Source: Halomarina oriensis (lineage in GTDB: Archaea > Halobacteriota > Halobacteria > Halobacteriales > Haloarculaceae). Taken from it: DNA of 64,000 nucleotides. Below the pieces are notes generated by a model that searched no databases, had not been told where the DNA came from, and was given only the letters and a program-made list of their open reading frames with translations. Position 1 is the first letter of the stretch, and each line of letters begins with the position of its first letter. Made by a program: the position numbers and the translations under genes. The stretch is from the NCBI RefSeq assembly GCF_009791395.1, contig NZ_WSZK01000015.1:310001-374000 (forward strand). Direction: 5' to 3'. Below are positions 25,537-34,473 of the stretch, piece by piece.

Positions 25537-25670
25537 CCTTTTATCCACGAGTGGGGGCCTGCGGCCCCCACAGGGTAAAAGCTGGACCAAAAGGATTCCT
25601 CGCTCGCTTCACGCTCTTCGAGCGTTCCGCTCGCTCGTCACCCCGCTCACTCGTTACACTCGTTCGCGGT
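25537..25670 (+). repeat. 3' hairpin element, copy c (after fdx)
   Basis: This is the most complete copy. CACCTTTTATCCACGA is followed by a 9-bp hairpin, GTGGGGGCC (25551-25559), loop TGC, GGCCCCCAC (25563-25571). Next come AGGGTAAAAGCTGGACC and AAAAGGATTCCTCG. CTTTTA (25538-25543) and TAAAAG (25576-25581) can pair as an outer stem. The tail has CTCGTCACCCCGCTCACTCG and ends CTCGTTCGCGGT. It lies in the same orientation as fdx, directly after its stop. Confidence 0.85.
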
Positions 25671-25866
25671 AAACTGCGCTCGCGTTGCTCGCGCGGATGC
25701 TGTGAATCGACCAGTTTCTTCCAGCCAATCTCAGCTGATTCATCTGTTAGACAGAGAGCGTGGGTCTATCAGGTGTCTTTTCAGCAGCGGCAGCTGTCGG
25801 TATGTGACGAAGGTAATCGGCTCACTTCAGAAGTCGACCGTGGCTTATACGGGTGCCTTCGACTCG
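25671..25866. other. Low-GC spacer
   Basis: The GC content falls well below the window average (for example TTGTTAGACAG-like and TTTTCAGCAGCGG stretches). An open plus-strand frame crosses it but reads through the antisense of the lipoprotein gene and has no start context. No repeats or RNA structure are seen. The drop suggests recently acquired DNA. Confidence 0.4.
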
Positions 25867-26304
25867 CTACTCGCCGAAGCGAGCCGTTCCACTTTCGATT
25901 TCATCTTCGGTGAGGGCGAACCACGCGTAACGCCGCTGCTTAAATTCGAAGTACTTCGCTTTGTGCATCGTCTCCGTCTTGACGATGATGTAGTAGCTCC
26001 CGGGCTTCTCCATCACTCCTTTCAGAACTCTCCGTTCCCCCGAGGCAACCGCTATGTCGTGTTCTGTCGGGTCGGACGTGTCGTCCTCCACGGGTTGGGC
26101 GGGAGTATTCCGACGGTCACGCCTCGTTTCAGGAATGTCTGCGGAGAGATGTCGGGTCTTGACCGACACAGAGGCCTTCTCGCTCAGTTCGTTGTCTATG
26201 TCTATCGAACCAGTCGTCTGCACTCCTTGTCTTCCACCGCAACCCGCCAACGCTGCGAGGGACGTCGTGCCACACAATTGAACGAATCTCCGCCGAGAGG
26301 GCAT
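25867..26304 (-). CDS. Orphan Tat lipoprotein in a low-GC island
   Basis: The product has 145 residues and starts MPSRRRFVQLCGTTSLAALA with lipobox LAGC (about 18-21). The mature part is much less acidic than its neighbours and rich in K, S and T (SEKASVSVKTRHLSAD, YYIIVKTETMHKAKYFEFK). The predicted fold is beta-sandwich-like. ATG 26304 is preferred over the longer frame. On the minus strand, TTTAATT (about 26327-26333) is a TATA box in the right place. Codon and base use differ from the flanks, suggesting transfer. The function is unknown. Confidence 0.65.
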   Translation of the reverse strand: MPSRRRFVQLCGTTSLAALAGCGGRQGVQTTGSIDIDNELSEKASVSVKTRHLSADIPETRRDRRNTPAQPVEDDTSDPTEHDIAVASGERRVLKGVMEKPGSYYIIVKTETMHKAKYFEFKQRRYAWFALTEDEIESGTARFGE

Positions 26305-26419
26305 TACGCAAGCCGAGCATCCGGCCAATTAAATCTTTTCTGACGACCAGAATGATACACACGCGGCACGGGTCTAACAATACCGGCAAGCTGTGCAGTG
26401 CGGTTATCTCGTGTACTGC

Positions 26420-26563
26420 ACCGCGAACGAGCGCAGCGAGTGAGCGGGCCGATTGAACCCTCGAAAGAGCGAGCGGAGCGAGTGACTGAGGGGGTGATTG
26501 AGTGCTTTTGGTCCAGCTTTTACCCTCCGGGGGGCTTCGCCCCCCGGTCGTGGATAAAAGGTG
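26420..26563 (-). repeat. 3' hairpin element, copy d (after prf1)
   Basis: Copy d begins 20 nt after the prf1 stop, in the gene's orientation. CACCTTTTATCCACGA is followed by a 9-bp hairpin, CCGGGGGGC, loop GAA, GCCCCCCGG (26547 down to 26527). Next come AGGGTAAAAGCTGGACC and AAAAGCAC, where GGATTC of the other copies is lost. The outer CTTTTA/TAAAAG stem is intact. The tail ends in CTCGTTCGCGGT at 26420. It faces copy c across the lipoprotein island. Confidence 0.82.
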
Positions 26564-26583
26564 GTGGGTGAAAGATGGGTGTT

Positions 26584-27846
26584 CTAAATCCCGGTCTCGT
26601 AGCGCAGAATCCCGGCGACCCCACCGAACGCGTTCATCAGCTGTTCGCCCTCCTCGAAGTCCGTGGAGATGAACTTCGTCTCCGAGCCACGCTGGTCGGC
26701 GATGTCCATCAGGTGCTCGATGACGTCCTCGCGTTCGCTCTCTCCGGCGGGGACGGTCTCGGCGCACTCCGAGCAGTCGTGGTCGGGCGTGTTCTTGCGG
26801 TTGTCGATGACCTCGCGCTCCTCGTGGCCGTTCTCGCAGGTGTAGCTGACGACGTCCTGGCGGAGGTCCTCGGAGATGAGCAGGCGGTCGACCGAGCCCA
26901 TGACGAGGTTCTTTCGGGTCGGCTCGAACCCGTAGGTTGCTCGCTCGCCGTCGTGCAGTTCCTTGAAGAACTCGTCCATCTGGGACTTGTCCTTCATGAC
27001 CTCGGTCTCCGCCAGCAGGTCCTCGGCGTTGTCGACGAGTTCCTTCAGCCCCGAGTCGTCGGTGTACGAGACGTCTATCTTCCCCAGCACGATGTCCTGG
27101 AGTTCGTGGTGGAGGTAGCTACCGTCCATGAACTCGTCTTTCGTCGGCGAGGGGCCGCCGACGAGGACGCCGTCCATCTCGTGACGTTTCGGGACCATCA
27201 GGTCGTTGGCCATCCCGGCGACCTTCTGGTAGAAGTTGTCGATGGCCTCCAGACGCAGGCGGGCGAATCGCTGTGCGGACTGGCCACCTTTCCGCTGCTT
27301 GCCGGGGACGAGCGAGGAGGCGGATTTGACGGCCTCGATGCGCTTGCCCTTCAGCCACCCCACCGTCGCCTCGCGGCGGTCGAGGACGACGAGACCGTAG
27401 AGACCCTTGTCGCCGAACATCTCCTCCAGTGGCTCGGTGAGGAACGCCGAGTCACAGTGGTAGCGGAACGACTGAACGGGTTCGGGTGGGTTCTCGAGGA
27501 CGCGCGTGACCATGTCGGTCTGGCCGCCGCCGCTGTCGATGGCCCCCGAGAACAGCACCATCCCGTTGTCCGGCGGCGACTTGTAGTAGCGCAGGCGGTC
27601 TTTGAGCGAGGTGAGGGCGTCCTGCACGGACGTTCGGGTGTCCTTGGACTTGATGTTCGCCGCCTCGCTGTGCTCCTGGGTGACGTGGGCGACGACGTCC
27701 GAGATCATCCGGTCGGGCGGGACGTAGATAGTGACGAGCTGTGTTCCTGATCCCGAGTACTCCTTGAGTTCCTCGATGACCTTCTGGAACTCGTATTTCT
27801 GTCGGTCGGACTGCTCGTCCGCCGAGTCGTCCGCTGGGCTACTCAT
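26584..27846 (-). CDS. prf1: Peptide chain release factor aRF1
   Basis: The 420-residue archaeal class I release factor reads all three stop codons. It has the stop-recognition NIKS motif (64-67) with the YxxCxxxF-like FRYHCDSAF (127-135), and the catalytic GGQ (187-189) in KQRKGGQSAQRF. The C-terminal domain has a cysteine-rich segment, CENGHEER and HDCSECAE, as in other aRF1s. The divergent gene is a MinD homologue. Confidence 0.97.
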   Translation of the reverse strand: MSSPADDSADEQSDRQKYEFQKVIEELKEYSGSGTQLVTIYVPPDRMISDVVAHVTQEHSEAANIKSKDTRTSVQDALTSLKDRLRYYKSPPDNGMVLFSGAIDSGGGQTDMVTRVLENPPEPVQSFRYHCDSAFLTEPLEEMFGDKGLYGLVVLDRREATVGWLKGKRIEAVKSASSLVPGKQRKGGQSAQRFARLRLEAIDNFYQKVAGMANDLMVPKRHEMDGVLVGGPSPTKDEFMDGSYLHHELQDIVLGKIDVSYTDDSGLKELVDNAEDLLAETEVMKDKSQMDEFFKELHDGERATYGFEPTRKNLVMGSVDRLLISEDLRQDVVSYTCENGHEEREVIDNRKNTPDHDCSECAETVPAGESEREDVIEHLMDIADQRGSETKFISTDFEEGEQLMNAFGGVAGILRYETGI

Positions 27847-27937
27847 TACTCCCTGTAGAGGAATCGGAGGTAAGTACCCTTTGACCCTCGGAGCGACGCA
27901 GCAATCGTTTTGTGCCCGTCGTCCTCAGCCTCCGGTA

Positions 27938-29038
27938 ATGGGCCAGGTGTTCGCTATCGCCGGTGGCAAGGGCGGCGTCGGCAAGACGACCACGACCGTG
28001 AACCTCGGGGCCGCGTTCGCGGCGGCGGGCTACGAGACGGTCGCCGTCGACGCCGACCTCGGGATGGCGAACGTCGGCGAGACGCTGGGTATCGAGCACG
28101 ACCCGAGCGTCCACGAGGTGCTGGCGGGGGAGGCGAGCGTCGACGACGCCACCGTCTCGACCGACCACGGCTTCGACGTCGTCCCCGGCACGCAGTCGCT
28201 CGACGCCTTCGCCGCCGCCGACCCGGCGAACCTGCGCGGCGTCATCACGACGCTCCGCGAGGCGTACGACGTCGTCCTCGTCGACACGAGCGCCGGCCTC
28301 TCCCACGAGGTGACGGTCCCCCTCGGACTGGCTGACCGGACCGTCCTCGTCACCTCGCCGGACATCGTCGCCATCAAGGACGCCGCCAAGACGGGCCAAC
28401 TCGCCAAACGCGTCGACGGCGAAGTGGCGGGCGTCCTCGTCACCCGTGGCCGCGACGATACGTACACGCAACAGGTCGTCTCGGAACTGGGCGACGACCT
28501 GCTGACCGTGGTCCCCGTCGACGAGCGCCTCGTCACCGACGACACCGTCGCCGCTCCCGGCAGTCCGGTCGCACGGGCGTACAACCGCCTCGCCGCCGCA
28601 CTGCTCGGCACCGACGACCTGCCAGAACCCGACGGCGTCTACGCGCACGTCGCGCCGGACCCACCGAGGGTTCCCGACGGTCTCACCTCCGCTGTGGTCC
28701 CGGCCGAGGACGACGAGAGCAACGGGGAAGGAGCCGCCACCGACGAGAACGTCGACGGCGAGGCCGCCTCGAAACCCGAGCCCACAGGCGAGGAGTCAGA
28801 CGGTGACGAAACGGTTGACGAGGAGGACGTTGCAGACGACGTCGGCGAGAAGCGGGAGGACGCGGACCCTACGGCCGAAGAAGGAGGAGACGAGTCGCCG
28901 GCGACCATCATCGAGAGCGCGGCGGCCGAGGCGGGCGTCGAGGTGCCGGCCGATTCTACGGAGGACGAGGAGCAGTCGACGGCGTCCGAGGAGGAGCGAA
29001 AGAGCGCATTGGGCCGGCTTCGCGGGTTGTTCGACTGA
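27938..29038 (+). CDS. MinD/ParA-family ATPase with acidic C-terminal tail
   Basis: This is a 366-residue protein. The deviant Walker A is AGGKGGVGKTT (8-18), switch I has VDADLGMANVGETLG (about 37-51), and VLVDTSAGLSHE is the Walker B region. The ATPase domain ends near residue 240. The remaining 120 residues are a disordered tail rich in E, D, S and T that ends in a short amphipathic helix (KSALGRLRGLFD), like the MinD membrane-targeting helix. Haloarchaeal MinD paralogues such as MinD4 position motility and chemotaxis machinery. Which paralogue this is cannot be told here. Confidence 0.85.
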   Translation: MGQVFAIAGGKGGVGKTTTTVNLGAAFAAAGYETVAVDADLGMANVGETLGIEHDPSVHEVLAGEASVDDATVSTDHGFDVVPGTQSLDAFAAADPANLRGVITTLREAYDVVLVDTSAGLSHEVTVPLGLADRTVLVTSPDIVAIKDAAKTGQLAKRVDGEVAGVLVTRGRDDTYTQQVVSELGDDLLTVVPVDERLVTDDTVAAPGSPVARAYNRLAAALLGTDDLPEPDGVYAHVAPDPPRVPDGLTSAVVPAEDDESNGEGAATDENVDGEAASKPEPTGEESDGDETVDEEDVADDVGEKREDADPTAEEGGDESPATIIESAAAEAGVEVPADSTEDEEQSTASEEERKSALGRLRGLFD

Positions 29039-29105
29039 GCGGTGCGACGTCGGGCGACCGAGAGGAGGGTTACGGCACCCAATCGAGCAACGCGACGGTG
29101 GTGTC

Positions 29106-29360
29106 CTATCCGACGACCCCGGCCGACTGGAGGAACGTCCCGAGCGCGAGACCCAGCGCGCCACCCGCGCTGGCGAGGAACGCCGTGCGCTTCGACACCC
29201 CCAGTGCGTAGAGGAGGAACGTCACGGGAACGAACGTGAGGGAGGTAGCCACCGAGTCGGCGAGGAAGGTGAACGGGTCGACCAGGACGTACACCACGAT
29301 AGCACAGACCGCGAGCACGAGCGCCGCGAGTCGGTCCGTGGGGAGAGACGACGGGACCAT
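29106..29360 (-). CDS. Small membrane protein, three TM helices
   Basis: This 84-residue protein starts MVPSSLPTDRLAALVLAVCA. Hydrophobic segments lie at about 10-30, 32-52 and 58-80, with a GGALGLALGTFL glycine-rich last helix. It is convergent with the MinD homologue. A GTG nine nt upstream is an alternative start. The function is unknown. Confidence 0.65.
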   Translation of the reverse strand: MVPSSLPTDRLAALVLAVCAIVVYVLVDPFTFLADSVATSLTFVPVTFLLYALGVSKRTAFLASAGGALGLALGTFLQSAGVVG

Positions 29361-29480
29361 AGCCGCCACTCCCCCGCCGGACGTATCGTTCTACCGCCGA
29401 GCGGTAGCGGTCGAACGGACTGGGAGGCGTACGACCATGTTTCGGACGCGAGACGTGTCGCTCGCGGAGGGACATATCAC

Positions 29481-29714
29481 ATGGTCGCGTCCGCGATTCG
29501 GTCGGCCAACGAGTGGGCAGCACAGCAACCACCGGCACAGGTCGCCGTCCTCGGGGCCGTCGTCGGGGTCGTCCTCGTCACGGCGCTCGACGTCGTACTG
29601 GGCGGTTCGGCGGGACTGGGCACGATGCTCCTCGGCAACGTCGTCACGATGGTCGTCATCGGGGCGGCGACCTACGTCGGCGAGAAGCGCCGGCGGGAGT
29701 CGTCCAGCGCCTGA
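29481..29714 (+). CDS. Small membrane protein, two TM helices
   Basis: The 77-residue protein starts MVASAIRSANEWAAQQPPAQ and has hydrophobic segments at about 20-42 and 45-65, then a basic end (VGEKRRRESSSA). TATA-like CATATCAC directly before the ATG is too close for a core promoter. TTTCGGACGC upstream is not convincing either. The function is unknown. Confidence 0.6.
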   Translation: MVASAIRSANEWAAQQPPAQVAVLGAVVGVVLVTALDVVLGGSAGLGTMLLGNVVTMVVIGAATYVGEKRRRESSSA

Positions 29715-29756
29715 GAACGGCCACCTCGGGTTTTTCGGGGAGACTGTTTCGAGGAG

Positions 29757-30269
29757 TCACGAGTTCGGCGACTCGGCGGACACGTGGTCGGGCGCATCGG
29801 GCGCGTCGTCCGCTGGTCGTCGCTTCGGGAGCCAGCCGTACGTTCCAAGCGAGAGCGCGACCGTTCCGAGGAGTGTCGAGAGGCGGTTCGGTCGGACCGA
29901 CGAGACCGGTACCCCACCGGGGAAGGTCTGGCCGTATCGAAGTACGTTGCTCGTCCAGTCGTACCGGAACGCGTGGTAGACGTCCGGCCCGGAGCGGGCG
30001 ACAGCCCGCGTGAGTCCGCCCGACCCGACGAACCCGACCGTCGAGGTGGCGAGTCCGAGTGCCAGCAACGCGACGACCGTCGACCACGACCAGCGACCCC
30101 GGCCCGCGGTGACCGCCAACGCCACCGGAACCGCGAGCAACACCAACACGAAGAGGTCGTGGAAGGGGACCGGCCCGTAGTTCGTCCAGAACAGCGTGAA
30201 CTGGTACCCGACGACGGCGAGGAGGACCAGCGTGCCGACGGAGAGTGTTCGAAGCGAGGGCCGGCGCAT
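29757..30269 (-). CDS. Membrane protein, unknown function
   Basis: The product has 170 residues with four hydrophobic segments (about 8-28, 35-54, 62-83, 125-143). An extracytoplasmic-looking segment, SGPDVYHAFRYDWTSNVLRY, lies in between. It begins MRRPSLRTLSVGTLVLLAVV at ATG 30269. A longer open frame upstream overlaps argS in another frame and is a shadow. It lies just after argS on the same strand, with 79 nt between them. The function is not recognised. Confidence 0.66.
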   Translation of the reverse strand: MRRPSLRTLSVGTLVLLAVVGYQFTLFWTNYGPVPFHDLFVLVLLAVPVALAVTAGRGRWSWSTVVALLALGLATSTVGFVGSGGLTRAVARSGPDVYHAFRYDWTSNVLRYGQTFPGGVPVSSVRPNRLSTLLGTVALSLGTYGWLPKRRPADDAPDAPDHVSAESPNS

Positions 30270-30348
30270 ACGCCGACACGTCGGCGAGCACGAACATAGC
30301 CGTTCGGGAGGGCGACACGGTGACTGTGGCGGTCGGAAGACGCGTCCG

Positions 30349-32109
30349 TCACATCGACTCGGGAGCGGCGACCCCGAGGATGTCGAGTGCGTTGGCGATG
30401 GCGTGTTTCGAGGCGGCGACGAGCGCGAGACGGCCGGCGGCGACGTCGTCGTCCTCGGCGTTGAGCACCGAGCACTCGCGGTAGAAGGCGTTGAACGCCT
30501 CGGCGAACTCGCGGGTGTAGGTGGCGACCTGGTGGGGTTCGAGCGAGTCGGCGGCCTCCTCGACGACGGCGGGGAACCGTGCGATGTGTCGGAGCAGGTC
30601 GCGTTCCTCGGGCGAATCGAGCAGTGCGATGTCGACGTCCGAGTCCGGTTCGATACCTGCCTGAGCGGCCTCGTCGAGGATGCCACACGCTCGTGCGTGG
30701 ACGTACTGGACGTACGGTGCGGACTGGGCCTCGAAGTCGAGCGCCTGGTCCCACTCGAAGGTGATGGCTTTCGTCGGCTGTTTCGAGACGATGTCGTAGC
30801 GCACCGCGCCGATACCGACCTGGTGGGCGATGCGTTCGACGTCGTTCTCGTCCAGGTCGTCGTCGCGGATGCGGTCGTCGAGGCGGTCGGTCACCTCGTC
30901 GCGGGCGCGGTCGATGGCCTCGTCGAGCAGGTCGTCGAGGTCGATACCGGTGCCGGCGCGGGTGGACATCTTCCCCTCGGGGAGGTTGACGTACGAGTAG
31001 ATGACCGACTCCAGTTTCGAGGTGTCGTTGCCCAGCAGGTCGAGCGTCGTCCTGAGCTGGTCGGCCTGGAGCTTGTGGTCCTCGCCGAGCACCGTGACGG
31101 CGCGGTCGTAGTTCTCGAACTTCCACTCGTGGTGTGCGAGGTCGCGGGTCGTGTACAGCGAGGTCCCGTCCGAACGCAGGAAGACGAGGTTCTTCTCGAT
31201 GCCGTGCTCCGAGAGGTCGAGTTGCCACGCCTCCTCCTCGTAGACGGCCTCGTCGAACTCCTTGAGGCGGGCGACGACGTCGTCGGTCGCCCCGTCGCGC
31301 ATGAATCGCGTCTCGCGGACGAACTCGTCGAACTCCGCGGGGAGACGTCCGAGACACTCGCGCATCCCCGAGAGCACCTGGTCGACGACCTCGGTGACCC
31401 GGTCGAACGTCTCCTCGTCGCCGTCTTCGAGGCCCTGCAGGATGGCCTCGATTTCGGTCTCGGCCTCGGCGACGTCGGCGGCGTCGGCCTCCGCCAGGAA
31501 CTCGTTGCCCCTGCGGTAGTACCGGACGAGGTCGTACTCGATGCGGTCGCGTTCCTGCTCGGGCAGGTCGGCCTCGTCGAACGTCTCGTAAGCCCAGGTG
31601 AAGACGGCCATCTGACGACCGGCGTCGTTGACGTAGTAGTGGCGCTCGACGGTGTTCCCGGCGTATTCGAGGAGATTCGCCACTGCGTCACCGACGATGG
31701 GGTTGCGTGCGCGGCCGACGTGGACCGGTCCCGTCGGGTTCGCCGAGGTGTGTTCGACGACGACGCGGTCGTCGGTCGGGGCGAGACGACCGAACGTACC
31801 GGTCTGGCCGGCGTGGAGCGTCCCCGAGAAGTAGTCCTCGCTGGGGTAGAAGTTGAGGTACGGCCCCTGGGTCTCGCACCGCCCGACGTACTCCGCGTCG
31901 GTCAGGTCGACGGCGTCGGCCAACTCGCCGGCGACCTGTGGCGGCGGCGCGCCGGCCTCGCTGGCGAGGCGGAACGCGACGCTGGAGGCGAGGACGGACT
32001 CCATCCCCTCCGGTGGCTCTTCGATGCCGAGGTCCTCGGTGTCGTGGCCGAGGGCGTCGAGGGCGGCGGCCAGCGCCGTCGTCACCTCGTCGCGGAACGG
32101 TAGGAACAT
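30349..32109 (-). CDS. argS: Arginyl-tRNA synthetase
   Basis: This 586-residue class I synthetase has the ArgRS HIGH-type motif in [14 protein letters not shown] (about 123-136), an insertion domain and the KMSKS equivalent [14 protein letters not shown] (about 373-386). The C-terminal DALR anticodon-binding helical domain includes the ArgRS segment [19 protein letters not shown]. The full complement is open on the opposite strand, a GC-bias artefact. The divergent neighbour is rbkR. Confidence 0.96.
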   Translation of the reverse strand: MFLPFRDEVTTALAAALDALGHDTEDLGIEEPPEGMESVLASSVAFRLASEAGAPPPQVAGELADAVDLTDAEYVGRCETQGPYLNFYPSEDYFSGTLHAGQTGTFGRLAPTDDRVVVEHTSANPTGPVHVGRARNPIVGDAVANLLEYAGNTVERHYYVNDAGRQMAVFTWAYETFDEADLPEQERDRIEYDLVRYYRRGNEFLAEADAADVAEAETEIEAILQGLEDGDEETFDRVTEVVDQVLSGMRECLGRLPAEFDEFVRETRFMRDGATDDVVARLKEFDEAVYEEEAWQLDLSEHGIEKNLVFLRSDGTSLYTTRDLAHHEWKFENYDRAVTVLGEDHKLQADQLRTTLDLLGNDTSKLESVIYSYVNLPEGKMSTRAGTGIDLDDLLDEAIDRARDEVTDRLDDRIRDDDLDENDVERIAHQVGIGAVRYDIVSKQPTKAITFEWDQALDFEAQSAPYVQYVHARACGILDEAAQAGIEPDSDVDIALLDSPEERDLLRHIARFPAVVEEAADSLEPHQVATYTREFAEAFNAFYRECSVLNAEDDDVAAGRLALVAASKHAIANALDILGVAAPESM

Positions 32110-32274
32110 ACCGCTCGGTTGCCCGCCACTCGGTAAACGGGTTTCGTTACCCCGTCAGCGACCGACACAGGGCGACGGCGAGCGTGAACCCTGTGACCGA
32201 ACCGCACAGTTTAACAGAATCGTGATGCATACCACCTTCGTTACGCTTATGCTCGGGACGCGCTCAGTACCGGT

Positions 32275-32997
32275 ATGGCAGAATCGACGCTCGCGGTCGG
32301 GGCCGACGCCCGCGAGACGCTGAAACTCCTCGCGCTCGACGGGGCGCTCGAGGGCCGGGCGAACGTCACCTGCTCCGGTCTCGCCGACCGCCTCGACGTC
32401 TCCACCCAGACCGTCTCCCGCCGCCTCCGCGAACTCGACGAAGCCGGCCTCGTCGACCGTGAGATGGGCTCGAACGGCCAGCGCGTGACGACCACCGACG
32501 AGGGCCGGCGCGTCCTCGAACGCGAGTACGCCGACTACCGCCGCCTGTTCGAGACCGACCGCGGCGTCGACCTCCACGGCACCGTCACCGGCGGGATGGG
32601 CGAGGGCCGCCACTACATCTCGCTACCAGGCTACAACCGCCAGTTCGTCGAGCGACTGGGCTACGAACCGTTCCCCGGCACGCTCAACGTCGAACTCGAC
32701 GCCGAGAGCACCCGTGCACGGGCCGCCCTCGACGGCCTCGAACCCATCCGCATCGACGGCTGGGAGGACGACGAACGCACCTACGGGCCGGCGTTCTGCT
32801 GGCCCGCCCGACTGGTCGTGAGCGCGGAGCACCGGTCCGCGAACGACGACGACGGCTACGAGGTGGTTCACGTCGTCGCCCCCGAACGTACCCACCACGG
32901 GCAGGACAAGGTCGAACTCATCGCACCCGACCGACTGCGCGACGAACTGAGCCTCGAAGACGGTGACGGCGTGACCGTCCACGTGGAGGGCCAGTGA
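32275..32997 (+). CDS. rbkR: Bifunctional transcriptional regulator/CTP-dependent riboflavin kinase RbkR
   Basis: The protein has 240 residues. The N-terminal winged helix-turn-helix (about 8-90, [20 protein letters not shown]) is fused to an archaeal CTP-dependent riboflavin kinase domain (about 100-238, with [21 protein letters not shown] in part and GTLNVELD). RbkR proteins make FMN and repress or activate riboflavin genes. ribB follows with a stop-start overlap (TGATG), which fits control of the riboflavin operon. TTACGCTTATG at 32241-32251 may be the TATA region. Confidence 0.93.
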   Translation: MAESTLAVGADARETLKLLALDGALEGRANVTCSGLADRLDVSTQTVSRRLRELDEAGLVDREMGSNGQRVTTTDEGRRVLEREYADYRRLFETDRGVDLHGTVTGGMGEGRHYISLPGYNRQFVERLGYEPFPGTLNVELDAESTRARAALDGLEPIRIDGWEDDERTYGPAFCWPARLVVSAEHRSANDDDGYEVVHVVAPERTHHGQDKVELIAPDRLRDELSLEDGDGVTVHVEGQ

Positions 32998-33650
32998 TGC
33001 AGCGAACCGACGGCGTCGCCCGGACCGTCGCCGCCTTCGAGCGTGGCGAACCCGTCCTCGTCCACGACGCCGCCGACCGGGAGGGCGAGACGGACCTCGT
33101 CTACCCCGCCGGCAGCGTCACGCCCGAAGCGGTCGCCCGGATGCGCAACGACGCGGGTGGTCTCGTCTGCGTCGCACTCTCCGACGCCGTCTGTGCGGCG
33201 CTCGACCTCCCGTTCGTCCAGGAGGTCATCGACCACCCCGTCGGCGCGGACCACGAACTCGGTTACGACGAGCGCTCGTCGTTCTCGCTGACCGTCAACC
33301 ACCGCGAGACGTACACGGGCATCACCGACGAGGACCGGTCGCTGACCATCACCGAACTCGCCCGCGCGGCCGCCGACCCGGACGCCGCCGAGTTCGCCGA
33401 GACGTTCCGCGCCCCCGGCCACGTCCATCTCCTGCGTGCGGCCCCGAACCTCGTCGCCGACCGCGAGGGCCACACCGAACTCGGTCTCGTGCTGGCCGAA
33501 GCCGCGGGACTGCCGCCGGCCGTCGTCGTCTGCGAGATGCTCGACGACCGCACCGGCCGGGCGCTCTCACCCGACGACGCCCGCGCCTACGCCGAACGCA
33601 ACGGGTTCGAGTACGTCGAAGGGAGCGACGTCGTCCGGCAGTTGGGCTGA
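32997..33650 (+). CDS. ribB: 3,4-Dihydroxy-2-butanone 4-phosphate synthase
   Basis: The 217-residue enzyme makes the four-carbon riboflavin precursor from ribulose 5-phosphate. It shows the active-site motifs DREGETDLVYPA (about 27-38, acidic Mg2+ ligands), YTGITDEDRSLTI (about 102-114) and FRAPGHVHLLRAAP (about 137-150), plus HTELGLVLAEAAGLPP. It overlaps the rbkR stop by 1 nt. The pair is a typical archaeal arrangement. Confidence 0.94.
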   Translation: MQRTDGVARTVAAFERGEPVLVHDAADREGETDLVYPAGSVTPEAVARMRNDAGGLVCVALSDAVCAALDLPFVQEVIDHPVGADHELGYDERSSFSLTVNHRETYTGITDEDRSLTITELARAAADPDAAEFAETFRAPGHVHLLRAAPNLVADREGHTELGLVLAEAAGLPPAVVVCEMLDDRTGRALSPDDARAYAERNGFEYVEGSDVVRQLG

Positions 33651-33694
33651 CCGCCTGCAGAACGTTTTTTCACACCACCTGGCAGTTCGAGCGG

Positions 33695-34009
33695 ATGTTC
33701 CGCCTCGGACGCACCGACGACGAGACGGTCGCGCTGGTCGAAGCCACCTCCAGGCGGCGGGAACGACGCCGGGTCACGAGGACGGTCGCATCGTCGGCGG
33801 AGTGACCGGATTCACGGCCACCAGTGAGGTGGTCGTCGACGTCGGTTCGCCGGCCCCGTCCGAGCCGGTCACCTTCGTCTCCGTCACGGGACGATACGAG
33901 CGTCGCTCACAGTTGCAGTTCTTCCTCCGGCGGAAGGTAGCCGAGCGCGACCGAACGGTTCGAGCGCGAACTCCGCGAGCGTGCAGGTAGCGACTTGGCG
34001 ACGCTCTGA
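33695..34009 (+). pseudogene. Small gene split by two compensating frameshifts
   Basis: ATG 33695 opens MFRLGRTDDETVALVEAT and would hit a stop at 33803. From about residue 19, good coding continues in another frame (AAGTTPGHEDGRIVGGVTGF, then TSEVVVDVGSPAPSEP and VSVTGRYERRSQLQFFLRRK). From about 33953 the first frame resumes and reads FERELRERAGSDLATL to a TGA at 34007. The total span is a multiple of three (105 codons), so two compensating indels explain the pattern. It is either a decayed gene or a sequencing error. The protein family is not recognised. Confidence 0.55.
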
Positions 34010-34046
34010 GACGCGCCCGTCGACTACCGACTCGGGAGTCCTCACC

Positions 34047-34253
34047 TCACCGATTCCCCGTCAGGACCAGCAGCAAGCCGAAGAGGACGCCGAGGACGAC
34101 GAGCGCCACGCCGCTGAGGCCGTACAGTTCGGCGGGGCTGTACTGGAACTGGTCGCCGTACGTCGTGATACCGGCCGACAGGAGGAGGGTCAGCCCCGAC
34201 CCGGTCAGAACCGTTGCGATGTCGAACCCCGCGGGATTACCGAAATCAGACAC
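34047..34253 (-). CDS. Small membrane protein, two TM helices
   Basis: From GTG 34253 the product is 68 residues, VSDFGNPAGFDIATVLTGSG at the start, with hydrophobic segments at about 14-30 and 46-65. The longer frame upstream is Arg/Ser-rich shadow sequence. It is convergent with the broken gene at 33695. The function is unknown. Confidence 0.55.
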   Translation of the reverse strand: MSDFGNPAGFDIATVLTGSGLTLLLSAGITTYGDQFQYSPAELYGLSGVALVVLGVLFGLLLVLTGNR

Positions 34254-34473
34254 GGTGGCGCTACCGAACCAGCGTCGAAAGGACGGGTGCTTGCACAGGC
34301 GGATCGCTCGTCGCCGACGCGGTGACGGCTCCGACGCCGTCGCCGCGGGAGGGCGAGTGGAGACGCGCTCGCTGCCGGACGGCGACGCCGACCGCTGAAC
34401 CGCCGAGACACCTCCTGACGGGCGACAGGCAAGAATCGCCAACACTCAAGAGGGCCGGTGCGGAGGGTTCGGT

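Noticed and set aside
25702-26343. 213-codon plus-strand frame in the low-GC island
   Set aside because: It is antisense to a lipoprotein with a clear Tat signal, lipobox and TATA box, and it has no recognisable domain.
30196-32103. 635-codon open frame on the plus strand across argS
   Set aside because: It is fully antisense to a certain argS, has biased composition, and arises from the GC-rich third codon positions of haloarchaeal genes.
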